Source: Agrobacterium salinitolerans (GTDB lineage Bacteria > Pseudomonadota > Alphaproteobacteria > Rhizobiales > Rhizobiaceae). Taken from it: DNA of 64,000 bases. The DNA lies in the NCBI RefSeq assembly GCF_002008225.1, contig NZ_MRDH01000006.1, forward strand, positions 62,001 through 126,000. The letters are read 5' to 3'. The notes beneath the pieces are model-generated. The model was not told the DNA's origin. It did not search any database and worked only from the letters and a program-made list of their open reading frames with translations. A program made the position numbers and the translations under genes. Shown in pieces: positions 35,929-44,262 of this stretch; position 1 is the first letter of the stretch, and each line of letters begins with the position of its first letter.

Positions 35929-36825
35929 ATGACCGTGACTTTCCGCCAGCCGCTGCCGTTGCTGGATAACGACATATTGAGAACCTTCGTCGCCATCGCG
36001 GAAACGGGAAATTTCTCCACCGCCGCGGAAGTGGTGTTCAGAACGCCTTCCGCCGTTTCCATGCAGATCAAGAAGCTCGAAGAGCAGTTGAAAACGACGC
36101 TTTTCCTGCGCGACGCCCGCTCGGTGACATTGACGGCGCATGGCGAGACGCTTCTGACCTATGCGCGGCGGATGATTGCGTTGTCCAACGAGGCCGTGTC
36201 TCGTTTCGTCATGCCCGAGCTTTCCGGCGTCGTCCGTCTCGGCGCGCCGGAGGATATTGGCGAGCGCGGCCTGCTGCCGGGCATTCTCAAGCGCTTCGCC
36301 GAGGCTTTCCCCGGCATCATGATCGACGTCACCATCGATTCCAGCTCCAATCTCTACAAGCGCATGGATGAGCAGAGGCTCGATCTCGCCCTCGTCAACT
36401 GCGCCTCCCATCCCTTGCGGGATACGGGCGAGGTGCTGATGCGCGAGCGGCTTGTCTGGGCAGGCGCCAAATGCGGCGCCGCCTATTTGCGCGATCCGCT
36501 GCCCATCTCCATCTGGGAAGACGGCTGCATCTGGCGTTCGGAAGCGATTAATTCGCTGGAAAAGCGAGGGCGCAATTTCCGGGTGGCCTATCTCAGCGGT
36601 CATACCATGGCGCAACGTGCGGCGATTGTCGCCGATCTCGCCATCGCGCCGCTGCCGCGATCTTATGTGCAGAACGACATGGTCATTCTGGGCGAGAAGG
36701 AAGGCCTGCCCGAGCTTGGGTGTTTCGATATCCGCCTGATCATGGGCGACAAGGCGTCCCGTCCTGTTCTTGCCGTCGCTGAAAGCATTCGCAATGCGTT
36801 TCTCGAGGTTGCCAAGGCGGCTTGA
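35929..36825 (+). CDS. LysR-family transcriptional regulator
   Basis: 298 residues from ATG 35929, with GAAGG 8 bases upstream; the open frame extends to 35602 but that part lacks coding character. The winged helix covers residues ~10-70: LDNDILRTFVAIAETGNFST, AAEVVFRTPSAVSMQIKKLE. The rest is a periplasmic-binding-like effector domain (VVRLGAPEDIGERGLLPGIL). It diverges from the DUF1127 gene by 167 bases and is convergent with the MetF-like gene. The target is unknown; the AT-rich stretch between the two starts is the likely binding region. Confidence 0.9.
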   Translation: MTVTFRQPLPLLDNDILRTFVAIAETGNFSTAAEVVFRTPSAVSMQIKKLEEQLKTTLFLRDARSVTLTAHGETLLTYARRMIALSNEAVSRFVMPELSGVVRLGAPEDIGERGLLPGILKRFAEAFPGIMIDVTIDSSSNLYKRMDEQRLDLALVNCASHPLRDTGEVLMRERLVWAGAKCGAAYLRDPLPISIWEDGCIWRSEAINSLEKRGRNFRVAYLSGHTMAQRAAIVADLAIAPLPRSYVQNDMVILGEKEGLPELGCFDIRLIMGDKASRPVLAVAESIRNAFLEVAKAA

Positions 36826-36939
36826 GGCCTCGGGAGTACGCGGCGGCCATGGCCCGTCGCGCGGCCAGAATGGCGGTTTTTAGAGTATTTTTGGCGCATT
36901 TCCGGACGGAAACCGGGGTCCGCTTTTCCCGGAAATGCT

Positions 36940-37860
36940 TTAGCCAGCCCTTGAATCCGGCGATGCAGAACGGTCCGCTGCGCCGGTTTGCCAGCTTCCA
37001 CGTTTGACCAGCCAGTCGGCCGAATTCTGCAATCCGCCGAAGGGAAAGACGTGAATTTGACGTATTGGCCCTTGCGGATTGGCCTGCCAGTGCCGCTCAA
37101 TCGGCCCGACGATGCTTTCCGGCGAGTGTCCTCTGGCAAGCGTCGTCAGGGAAAGCGCGTTTTTCTTCAGATAGGCAATGGAATTGCCGACGCCGCAGAG
37201 TGCTGCATATTTCAAGAGCGTCGTGATTTTGGCCGGGCCGGAAACGCCGATATGCACCGGGAGCTCAATGCCAGACGCGATAAGCCCTTCCGCCCAGGCG
37301 ATGAAACGGGCGGGATCAAAACCGAACTGCGTGACGATGCGCATGGCGGCATCGCTTCTTTCCGCAAAATCGCGTTTCAACCGGAGTGCGGCCATTGCCG
37401 TGTCGTCGTTGAAGTCCGGGCTGCCTTCGGGGTGGCCGGCGATGGCAATCTGATTTATGCCGCAACGGTCGAAAATGCCGGTGGACAACATGTCCATGCT
37501 GGATGCGAAGGGGCCGACCGGCCGTTCGACGCCGCCGCCGACAACCAGAACATCTGTTACGCCCGCTTCTCCGGCAAGCCGTCTGACCTGTTCTACAAAC
37601 GCCGCGCTTGAAGGGATGCGTCGTGCTGCAAGATGCGGCACCGGTTCGTAACCGAGGTCGCGCAAATGTGCTGCGGCTTCAACGAGCCGTTGCTGCGAGG
37701 CCGCTCCGGTGTCGGTGAGATAGACGCGCACGCCCTGCGGAAAAAGGCCAGCAAGGTCGGTCGCGCCAAGCACCTGCGCGGGCGAGGCTTCGATGGAGGC
37801 GGGAATGATGGGAGCAGCGGAAATATCGGGCAATTTGTGCGTGATCCTTTTTATTACCAT
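36940..37860 (-). CDS. Methylenetetrahydrofolate reductase-like (MetF family) protein
   Basis: 306 residues from ATG 37860; a TTG at 37899 is the in-frame alternative. The MTHFR TIM-barrel is suggested by GVRVYLTDTGAASQQRLVEAA, LGYEPVPHLAARRIPSSAAF and VTDVLVVGGGVERPVG, then AIAGHPEGSPDFNDDTAMAALRLKRDF. VTQFGFDPARFIAWAEGL holds the conserved Gln-Phe-x-F-D of the barrel. The enzyme class reduces 5,10-methylene-THF to 5-methyl-THF with FAD. It is shorter and more divergent than housekeeping MetF, so it may act in C1 transfer from a demethylated substrate. The preceding gene on the same strand is a formyltransferase-fold protein, 91 bases upstream, which supports a folate role. Confidence 0.75.
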   Translation of the reverse strand: MVIKRITHKLPDISAAPIIPASIEASPAQVLGATDLAGLFPQGVRVYLTDTGAASQQRLVEAAAHLRDLGYEPVPHLAARRIPSSAAFVEQVRRLAGEAGVTDVLVVGGGVERPVGPFASSMDMLSTGIFDRCGINQIAIAGHPEGSPDFNDDTAMAALRLKRDFAERSDAAMRIVTQFGFDPARFIAWAEGLIASGIELPVHIGVSGPAKITTLLKYAALCGVGNSIAYLKKNALSLTTLARGHSPESIVGPIERHWQANPQGPIRQIHVFPFGGLQNSADWLVKRGSWQTGAADRSASPDSRAG

Positions 37861-37951
37861 GCACCTATTTCGCGGCGAAGTCTGTGCCTGTTGCGGCAAG
37901 ACAGGCTTGCATCTGCGACGAAGCTCGCCCCCAATTCATTGACGTGCGGTT

Positions 37952-38737
37952 TTACCAGATTCGTTTCGTCAGGCCATTCCACAGCCAGGTCCAGATGGTT
38001 GGCGGGAAGCGCAGTACCGATTTGCCGGGCGAAGGCGGCTGCGGCGCAAGGCTGCCGGAAAGGGCGTCCTCTATGGCGCTGACGGCGATATCCACCGAAG
38101 CGGCGGTCAAGAGCAGCGGATAGGTGGCAATCGTGTCGGAAGGCGAGGGTTTCAGCCGCTTTTCGTAGAGCGTGGCGCCGGTATCCACACCCTTGTCGAC
38201 CAGATGCACGGTCGCGCCGAAATTGCCGCGGTCCCTTTCCACCAGTGCCCAGTAACCGCCCATCTGGCCACGATATGCGGGGTTGATGCCGGCGTGGAAA
38301 TTGATGACCGGGCATTGCAGGGCTTGCAGCGTGGCTGGCGTCAGCAGGCGGCAGGAAATGGTGAAGATCGCCGCCGGTTTCAGCAGATTGGCGGCGTTGC
38401 GGCATTCTTCATCGTTGAGCGAGGCGAATTGCGTGACGGGAAGGCTGTGGTGGAGATCGGCGGAAAGACCGTGTTCGGCGATGATCTCAGCGCTTCTACG
38501 CACCGTGAAGCGTTTGCCGAGCCGTGAGGCGATCATCGTCGCCATCTGGCCTGCGGCGATTATCCAGCCCAGTCGGCGCGCACGCCGCCGGAAAATCACC
38601 GACTTGCTTTCCGGCTGCTCCATGAAAACATGGATATCGGGAAATCGTGTTGCCAGCGCATTGATCATGACATTGGGGTTTGCGCCCCCCGCCGTCATCA
38701 CCAGAAGCCGATTGTTGATGTCAGTCATATCACCCAC
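37952..38737 (-). CDS. Formyltransferase-family protein
   Basis: 261 residues, GTG start with AGGA 7 bases upstream. The methionyl-tRNA/GART formyltransferase fold appears in IFTISCRLLTPATLQALQCP and VINFHAGINPAYRGQMGGYWAL. The family's N-H-D triad is present in part: Asn-x-His in INFHAGINP, and the Asp in LVDKGVDTGATLY. ADLHHSLPVTQFASLNDEE is the middle region. The family moves a formyl group from 10-formyl-THF to an amine (sugar nucleotide, Met-tRNA or glycinamide ribotide). The receptor here is not evident, and housekeeping Fmt is longer. The next gene on the strand is MetF-like, so this may be a small folate unit. Confidence 0.77.
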   Translation of the reverse strand: MGDMTDINNRLLVMTAGGANPNVMINALATRFPDIHVFMEQPESKSVIFRRRARRLGWIIAAGQMATMIASRLGKRFTVRRSAEIIAEHGLSADLHHSLPVTQFASLNDEECRNAANLLKPAAIFTISCRLLTPATLQALQCPVINFHAGINPAYRGQMGGYWALVERDRGNFGATVHLVDKGVDTGATLYEKRLKPSPSDTIATYPLLLTAASVDIAVSAIEDALSGSLAPQPPSPGKSVLRFPPTIWTWLWNGLTKRIW

Positions 38738-38920
38738 GGGATTTTCCTAAGCCATGATCCAGATGCCGAGTTTCACGCGTGAACTTCAAAACCATGTTAA
38801 TTTTCATCGACGGGATTTTTTGAAATGCCGCTGGAACCGTTTTTTCGGACTCACGTTATTGTGACGCATATCACATCGGCGCTTGCCTTTGGACGGCAAG
38901 TCATAGGGGAGTAGTTTCAC

Positions 38921-39082
38921 ATGATTACACGTATTCTTTCGACCGTTTTCGTGGCTTTGCTGACCGTTGTCACCCTGAGTTCCTGCGGCAACACCATTCG
39001 CGGCATGGGCCGGGATACGGCAAACGCCGTTGACGCGACGCAGGATGCGGGCCGCAGCGTGGACCGCGCAGCGCGCCGTTAA
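38921..39082 (+). CDS. Entericidin-type small lipoprotein
   Basis: 53 residues, with a strong ribosome site (cataGGGGAGtagtttcacATG). The signal is ILSTVFVALLTVVTLSSCGN with lipobox LSSC, Cys22. The mature part is about 32 residues: CGNTIRGMGRDTANAVDATQ, then DAGRSVDRAARR, a polar amphipathic helix. This is the EcnA/EcnB layout. The paired two-gene entericidin locus of enterics is not present; only one gene is seen. A good terminator follows, so it is a monocistronic unit. Many Proteobacteria have solitary members whose role is unclear. Confidence 0.85.
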   Translation: MITRILSTVFVALLTVVTLSSCGNTIRGMGRDTANAVDATQDAGRSVDRAARR

Positions 39083-39098
39083 TCCACTCCCCTCTCGG

Positions 39099-39137
39099 AA
39101 AGGCGTTGCCCGAAAACCAGGGCGACGCCTTTTCTTT
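39099..39137 (+). terminator. Terminator of the entericidin-type gene
   Basis: AAAGGCGTTGCCC (39099-39111) pairs with GGGCGACGCCTTT (39120-39132) with one G-T wobble, loop GAAAACCA, followed by TCTTTG. It is 16 bases past the stop codon. Confidence 0.88.
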
Positions 39138-39199
39138 GACCGAATTTCCCTGCGAATGTTCGCCTGATGAGAATCAAAGGGGCGGGCATTATTTTATCG

Positions 39200-39952
39200 A
39201 TGAAGAAACTGGCGCAGTTGCTGCTGCCGTTGCTTTTGCCATTTTCCGCGCAGGCCGGCGGGCAGGCGGATTTCTGCAAGGCCATCGACCATGCGGGTGG
39301 GCGCTATATCGTCTGCAGTTTCGATCCGGCGAAGAATACCATCCGTATTTATGATCGCGACCATATCTCCGGGCAGGGATATCGGAGTTTCGCCGATCTT
39401 TCTTCAGCCCTGTGGCGCCAGCATATGTTCAGCATCTTCGCCATGAACGGCGGCATGTATCATTCCGACTATTCGCCGGTCGGCCTCTACATTGAAAATG
39501 GGGTGGAGCGCTCATCGATCAGCACGCGGGGCGGCTGGGGTAATTTTCACCTTCTGCCGAACGGTGTGTTTTATCTGAAGGGGGACAAGGCTGGCGTACT
39601 GGAAACCGGGGCCTATCTGGCGGCGGATCCGAAACCGGATTTCGCCACGCAATCCGGGCCGATGCTTGTCATAGCCGGCGCGTTGCATCCGCGCTTTCTG
39701 CCCGATAGCGACAGTCTGAAGCGGCGCAACGGCGTCGGCGTTTCCCGCGATGGCATGGTGCATTTCGCGATTTCGGAAAATACCGTGCGATTTTACGATT
39801 TCGCCACGCTGTTCAGGGATGTGCTGGATGCGCCGAACGCGCTCTATCTCGACGGCACGATCTCAAGCGTCGATATTCCCGCGATGAAAAGGCGGGACTC
39901 GCTCTTTCCGATGGGGCCGATTATCGCTGTTGTCGACAGGGTGCCGGACTAG
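39200..39952 (+). CDS. Secreted DUF2233 / phosphodiester glycosidase-type protein
   Basis: 250 residues from ATG 39200; the upstream ATG at 39167 is possible but the 39200 form gives a compact signal peptide KKLAQLLLPLLLPFSAQA. DUF2233 features follow: MNGGMYHSDYSPVGLYIENG, then ATQSGPMLVIAG, RRNGVGVSRDGMVHFAISE and APNALYLDGTISSVDIPA. The family (NAGPA-like) includes exolytic glycosidases such as the mannose-6-phosphate uncovering enzyme in animals; in bacteria the substrate is usually unknown, possibly an envelope sugar phosphodiester. It is convergent with a hypothetical gene (10-base gap). Confidence 0.85.
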   Translation: MKKLAQLLLPLLLPFSAQAGGQADFCKAIDHAGGRYIVCSFDPAKNTIRIYDRDHISGQGYRSFADLSSALWRQHMFSIFAMNGGMYHSDYSPVGLYIENGVERSSISTRGGWGNFHLLPNGVFYLKGDKAGVLETGAYLAADPKPDFATQSGPMLVIAGALHPRFLPDSDSLKRRNGVGVSRDGMVHFAISENTVRFYDFATLFRDVLDAPNALYLDGTISSVDIPAMKRRDSLFPMGPIIAVVDRVPD

Positions 39953-39961
39953 GCGGGCCGA

Positions 39962-40432
39962 TCAGATCGGCGCCTTGGGATAGGCTTTTTCGAGACCGGC
40001 CGATGCCGTCAACCCCTTGCGGAAGGCGATATAGGCGGGGTGCTGGCTGGCCCTTGCGGTTTCGGTGATGCGAATCTGCAGCCGGGCAGGGGCATTGCCG
40101 CCAAGCCATTCGCCCGCCGTTTCCAGTTTCAGGCTGTTGAGGAAACGGGCATTGGCCTGCCGGTCGAGATAAAGATTGAGGCCGGCCAGCAGGTTTTCGT
40201 CCTGCAGGGCGTTTTCCATCAACAGCAGCACCCAGGCTTTATCCTCACTGCCAAGCGAAGTGAGTTTCGACGCGACCGTTTCGCGATCAGGAAAGGAGGA
40301 TGCCTGCTGCATGGAAAGACTCGCATCGTTGTCGTTGCCAACGTCGATAAAGCAGCAATCGCGGCCTTTCAAGACTCGGCGCTTCGGCGAAAGAAATTCG
40401 ACTCTAAGGTGTTTTGCCGAATGAGTTTTCAA
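39962..40432 (-). CDS. Hypothetical protein, TTG start
   Basis: 156 residues if the TTG at 40432 is used; an ATG at 40312 would give a 116-residue form. I do not recognise it. The region from residue 45 on looks like a helical globular protein: LGSEDKAWVLLLMENALQDE, NLYLDRQANARFLNSLKLET, then IAFRKGLTASAGLEKAYPKA. The first 40 residues are basic and less convincing (EFLSPKRRVLKGRDCCFIDV). An overlapping plus-strand frame (40040-40456) has poor amino-acid quality and is rejected. It is convergent with the DUF2233 gene. Confidence 0.55.
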   Translation of the reverse strand: MKTHSAKHLRVEFLSPKRRVLKGRDCCFIDVGNDNDASLSMQQASSFPDRETVASKLTSLGSEDKAWVLLLMENALQDENLLAGLNLYLDRQANARFLNSLKLETAGEWLGGNAPARLQIRITETARASQHPAYIAFRKGLTASAGLEKAYPKAPI

Positions 40433-40690
40433 CAGGCGTTTGTGGGAAAGCTTTAAATAACGGTTACACTTTAGCCTAAATTGCGGCGATCGCCAAAATG
40501 GCGCTTAAACACACATCGCGCTAACACCTTGTTTTTTCACATACCTATGCATACCGCGAATGGCAGCCTGTCAAAAACGCCTTCATTTAGCCGCTTTTTG
40601 CATTTGCCTTCGCCGCCGGATTTTAATAAATGCTTGGCTCAACGGGCCGGGTCTTGAAGATCCCCCGGAGAGTGAATAGCTGGAGTAATC

Positions 40691-40792
40691 ATGGAAGAAA
40701 CCGCTCAGAAATCCTGCTGGGGCGTCACTTTGCGCGCACTTGCAGGCTTTGCCGCTTTTCTCGCATTGACATACATTTTTGGCAGCCCATAA
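40691..40792 (+). CDS. Candidate 33-residue single-span membrane peptide
   Basis: ATG 40691 follows GGAG at 40682-40685 with a spacing of 5, and the frame ends at TAA 40792. The peptide begins MEETAQKSCWGVTLRAL, continues AGFAAFLALTYIFGSP, and has one clear hydrophobic span from about residue 12 to 31. A short acidic N-terminus precedes it. It lies in a 538-base stretch between two genes and is followed by a hairpin with a T-run, as for a small independent transcript. It may be a regulatory or envelope micropeptide; function unknown. Confidence 0.5.
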   Translation: MEETAQKSCWGVTLRALAGFAAFLALTYIFGSP

Positions 40793-40822
40793 GCACTTCT
40801 CCTGAATGACGGGTTTTGAAAC

Positions 40823-40860
40823 GGCGCGGTTTTCCTCTGGAAACCGTGCTGTTTTCGTTT
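40823..40860 (+). terminator. Hairpin downstream of the candidate micropeptide
   Basis: GCGCGGTTTTCC, loop TCT, GGAAACCGTGC with one bulged T, followed by TGTTTTCGTTT. It begins about 30 bases after the micropeptide stop and precedes sdaA by about 110 bases. Confidence 0.6.
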
Positions 40861-40970
40861 CCGGGACGCTCATGTCGCAGCTGCGCAAACCGCTGACGCT
40901 CTTTTGTGGCGATCCGTTGCCGCTTTGGATATGATGGTGGTGGAATCCATTCTTATTCAGGGCGAACTTC

Positions 40971-42374
40971 ATGTTTCTTTCGGTCTTTGACGTCTTCAAG
41001 ATCGGTATCGGTCCTTCGAGCTCCCATACGATGGGGCCGATGACGGCAGCCAACCGCTTTCTGGCGCTGATCCTTAGCGATGAGTGGCCGCGGCCGGCAG
41101 GCGCGGCCGTTGCGCAGCTGAAGGTCAGCCTGCACGGTTCGCTTGCCTTTACCGGCATCGGCCACGGTACCGGGCGTGCCGTCATCCTCGGCCTGACCGG
41201 CGAGCGGCCGGACCTTGTCGATCCCGATGCCATGGATGCGATCATCGACACGGTAGAAAAGGCGGGCACGGTCACACCGCCCGGTCACCCGTCCTATCTG
41301 TTCCATCCGGCCGAGGATCTGGTCTTCGACAAGAAGAATCCGCTGCCCGGCCACGCCAACGGCATGACTTTTTCCGCCTTCGACAATCAGGGCAGGCTTC
41401 TCATCAAGCGCATCTATTATTCCGTCGGCGGCGGTTTCGTCGTGACCGATACGGAACTGGAGGCGATCAAGCAGCGCGGCAAGTCCATCGATAACGGTCC
41501 GCGCGTGCCTTATCCCTTCGGGACGGCGCGGGAAATGCTGGATATGGCGGCCCGTTCCGGCCGCACCATCGCCCAGATGAAGCGCGCCAACGAGGAGACG
41601 GTGGTTTCCCGCGAAGAACTGAACGAGCGTCTCGACCAGATCTGGGAAGCTATGAATGGCTGCATCGAGCGCGGTCTGAAAGTGGATGGCATCATGCCTG
41701 GCGGTCTGAAGGTGCGCCGCCGCGCCCGCTCCATTTACGAAAAGCTGAATGCGGAATGGCGCAGCAACCGGCTGAACCCGGTCATGGCCAATGACTGGCT
41801 GAGCGTCTACGCCATGGCCGTGAACGAGGAAAACGCCGCCGGCGGCCGTGTGGTGACCGCACCGACCAATGGTGCGGCTGGTGTCGTTCCGGCCACCGTC
41901 AGATATTTCCGGCATTTCCATGAGGATGCGACGATTGACGACGTGCGGGACTTCCTGCTGACGGCCGCCGCCATCGGCGGCATCATCAAGCACAATGCCT
42001 CGATATCGGGCGCGGAAGTGGGCTGTCAGGGCGAAGTCGGATCGGCTGCGGCGATGGCGGCGGCGGGTCTTGCCGCGGTCATGGGCGGATCGCCCGAACA
42101 GGTGGAGAATGCCGCAGAGATCGCGCTCGAACATCACCTTGGCATGACCTGCGATCCGATCGCGGGCCTCGTGCAGGTGCCGTGCATCGAGCGCAACGCG
42201 CTTGGCGCCGTCAAGGCGGTAACAGCGGCTTCGCTGGCGCTGAAGGGTGACGGCCAGCATTTCGTGCCGCTCGATGCCTGCATCGAGACCATGCGCCAGA
42301 CCGGCAACGACATGAGCGAGAAATACAAGGAAACCTCCACCGGCGGCCTCGCCGTCAACGTTGTGGAGTGCTGA
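40971..42374 (+). CDS. sdaA: L-serine ammonia-lyase (serine dehydratase)
   Basis: 467 residues in the single-chain form (beta then alpha domains). [20 protein letters not shown] opens the chain, with the SSHTMGPM signature. The alpha domain holds [37 protein letters not shown] and [20 protein letters not shown], whose cysteines ligate the 4Fe-4S cluster. The end is [12 protein letters not shown], where the C-terminal Cys is the fourth ligand, as in characterised members. It converts serine to pyruvate and ammonia. The start is close to a T-rich leader, and no operon partner is evident. Confidence 0.95.
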   Translation: MFLSVFDVFKIGIGPSSSHTMGPMTAANRFLALILSDEWPRPAGAAVAQLKVSLHGSLAFTGIGHGTGRAVILGLTGERPDLVDPDAMDAIIDTVEKAGTVTPPGHPSYLFHPAEDLVFDKKNPLPGHANGMTFSAFDNQGRLLIKRIYYSVGGGFVVTDTELEAIKQRGKSIDNGPRVPYPFGTAREMLDMAARSGRTIAQMKRANEETVVSREELNERLDQIWEAMNGCIERGLKVDGIMPGGLKVRRRARSIYEKLNAEWRSNRLNPVMANDWLSVYAMAVNEENAAGGRVVTAPTNGAAGVVPATVRYFRHFHEDATIDDVRDFLLTAAAIGGIIKHNASISGAEVGCQGEVGSAAAMAAAGLAAVMGGSPEQVENAAEIALEHHLGMTCDPIAGLVQVPCIERNALGAVKAVTAASLALKGDGQHFVPLDACIETMRQTGNDMSEKYKETSTGGLAVNVVEC

Positions 42375-42439
42375 GCGGGCAGGGCGGCAGGCGTCGTGCA
42401 GATGCTTGACGCCCGTCGCAAAAAGGCATTGATAGAGGC

Positions 42440-42874
42440 ATGCCTCTACATCTCATCAAACTTTGCGTTGGCGCGGATTCAATCCAGGACTTGCGAGACT
42501 GGGTCGCGCACCGCGCGCTGACAGCAATTGCCGCTGGCCTTGAGCCGCATAGCGTCCACACCACCCGGATGATCCCAAAGCGCGTCGAGGAATTGCTGGA
42601 AGGCGGCTCTCTCTACTGGGTCATCAAGGGACAGGTGCAGGCGCGGCAGACACTTCTCGATATCCGCTCCTTCAAGGGCGAAGACGGTATTTCCCGCTGC
42701 GATCTCATTCTCGGCCCAGAGGTCATCGAAACCTCACCCGCGCCGAAGCGCCCGTTTCAGGGCTGGCGTTACCTGAAGGACGACGAGGCGCCACGCGATC
42801 TCGGCGGCGGCATGGGCGGCGAGGACATGCCTTCCGATCTCAGGCGGGAACTGGCGGAGCTTGGGCTGCTCTGA
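42440..42874 (+). CDS. DUF1489 family protein
   Basis: 144 residues. LIKLCVGADSIQDLRDWVAH, PHSVHTTRMIPKRVEELLEG, GSLYWVIKGQVQARQTLLDI and LILGPEVIETSPAPKRPFQG are the landmarks of this alphaproteobacterial family (DUF1489). No function is established. AGAGG lies directly in front of the ATG, closer than usual. A bidirectional terminator follows. Confidence 0.85.
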   Translation: MPLHLIKLCVGADSIQDLRDWVAHRALTAIAAGLEPHSVHTTRMIPKRVEELLEGGSLYWVIKGQVQARQTLLDIRSFKGEDGISRCDLILGPEVIETSPAPKRPFQGWRYLKDDEAPRDLGGGMGGEDMPSDLRRELAELGLL

Positions 42875-42895
42875 CGCTTAACGGATTTGAACATG

Positions 42896-42928
42896 AAAAA
42901 GCCGGCATCCTTGCGGAGCCGGCTTTTT
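42896..42928. terminator. Bidirectional terminator between DUF1489 and BTLCP genes
   Basis: AAAAAGCCGGC (42896-42906) and GCCGGCTTTTT (42918-42928) form a perfect 11-base stem with flanking A and T runs, so it can act on both strands. It lies between two convergent genes. Confidence 0.92.
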
Positions 42929-42956
42929 CGTTTGGGGAGACAGGTCGTTTGTTGGT

Positions 42957-43565
42957 TCAGTTGATGCCGCCGACCGCAGTGGTGGCACGACCATCCTGAA
43001 TTTTCACCCAGCGGCCGGGATTGGCGGTGTCCTGGCGCTTCAGATAGGTATATTCGGTTTCCGACCAGTTCATGACCTTGTTGCGCATGTTGTCAAGAAC
43101 AAAATCGCCACGATCGGTGCGGACGGTCAGAACGGCATGGCCTTCGCCATTCGGCTGCAGAACCACGGTGATCAGGAGGTTGGAGGCGGAGAAGCCCTTG
43201 TTCATCAGCATCTTGCGCTTCAGGAGCACGAAGTCTTCGCAGTCGCCGACCGTGGTGGGATAGGCCCAGCGTTCTTCGACGCCATAGATTTCCATGTCGG
43301 TCATCGGCGTGATGGTGGTGTTGACGGTGTAGTTGACGTCGAGCATCGTCTTCCAGCGCTCTTCGGTCAGCTTCATCGGGCCGTTGTCCAGCGAGGTCGG
43401 CTGGCATTCGCTCTGATAGGTCTGGCAGAATTCATAGTGGCCGATCGGCGGGTTGGCTTTGCCGATGACGCGCATGACGGCGGCCGGCGAGGCGCTTGCC
43501 TGATGCGCGAAGGCGCTGACGATGAATGCGATCAGAGTGAAAACGAAACGGTTGTTCTTGTTCAT
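42957..43565 (-). CDS. BTLCP (bacterial transglutaminase-like cysteine proteinase) protein
   Basis: 202 residues. The signal peptide is NRFVFTLIAFIVSAFAHQASA (cut near residue 25). The catalytic triad of the family is visible: Cys in TTVGDCEDFVLLKRKMLMN, His in EGHAVLTVRT, Asp in RGDFVLDNM. It corresponds to DUF920/BTLCP proteins, predicted thiol proteases, often adjacent to HlyD/ABC exporters (as LapG) though none is near here. It is therefore a possible regulator of surface adhesins by periplasmic proteolysis, but only by family resemblance. Convergent with DUF1489. Confidence 0.85.
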   Translation of the reverse strand: MNKNNRFVFTLIAFIVSAFAHQASASPAAVMRVIGKANPPIGHYEFCQTYQSECQPTSLDNGPMKLTEERWKTMLDVNYTVNTTITPMTDMEIYGVEERWAYPTTVGDCEDFVLLKRKMLMNKGFSASNLLITVVLQPNGEGHAVLTVRTDRGDFVLDNMRNKVMNWSETEYTYLKRQDTANPGRWVKIQDGRATTAVGGIN

Positions 43566-44262
43566 TGCTTGTCTCCCCGTGGTGAGGAGACATTCGCAGG
43601 TATATTTTGACCCGGCGGAAATTTGCGAAGCGCAATTTGAGCTTAAATTTCAGCAAATTAGCCGTTGTTTTGAACTGTATTCGAACTAGTTTTTATGCGT
43701 GTTTGAAGCAAATTTTATTACAATTTTACGCGTCTTGGCCTTAGGCTTTTGGTAGCCATCTAGACCGCTGTATTGACAGCGATTTTCCGCGTCCTGCGGT
43801 TTTCATGGCGGCGCGCGGCCGGTTCACGGCGCTCAAGGAAGTGGTGGATTTCCCGTTTCGGGATGGCTGTTTCAGGCTGGGACAGGCCGGAAAAAGCGGC
43901 AAAAAAACTTCAAAAAAACTGCATTTTTTCCGGAAAAAAAGTTTTGCGGAGCGTTTTTTGTCCCAGTTCGCGCGGCGGCTGACCTGAGCGAGGGCGCGAA
44001 ATGGTCCGCGGCGCTGTCTCGGATCAGAGCCGGCGCGGTCATGGCGTGAAAACCGAAGTTCGGCGGAGAGAAGCAGAGAATGGTGCGGCGGACGCGATGA
44101 GCGATGTGTTATCGTGACGCTGCCGCGAAGGGCAGAGCATAGACTGCCACACCGCGATCAGGGAATCTTCTCAATTATGAGACGATGGGGCGAGCGCAAC
44201 GCGCGCTGAAGACGCCGCCGTATTCTTACGGGCGCAAAACCTGCCGCGTTCGATGGAACGTC
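43566..44262. other. Non-coding stretch, ~700 bases, with T/A palindrome
   Basis: No convincing gene is found between the BTLCP and PilZ genes, both on the minus strand. Short frames (43773-43982, 43805-43987) have poor composition. The stretch contains AT-rich DNA at 43610-43740 (likely promoter region of BTLCP) and, at 43914-43945, A-rich and T-rich runs around a perfect palindrome TTTTTTCCGGAAAAAA (43924-43939), flanked by AAAACT and AGTTTT. A non-coding RNA or long 5' leader is possible. Confidence 0.4.

Noticed and set aside
40040-40456. Plus-strand 138-residue frame opposite the 39962-40432 gene
   Set aside because: Poor amino-acid quality and no ribosome site; treated as a shadow.
43773-43987. 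Two short overlapping frames in the large non-coding gap
   Set aside because: Arg/Lys/Trp-rich composition, no ribosome site, and they span the poly-A/poly-T palindrome.
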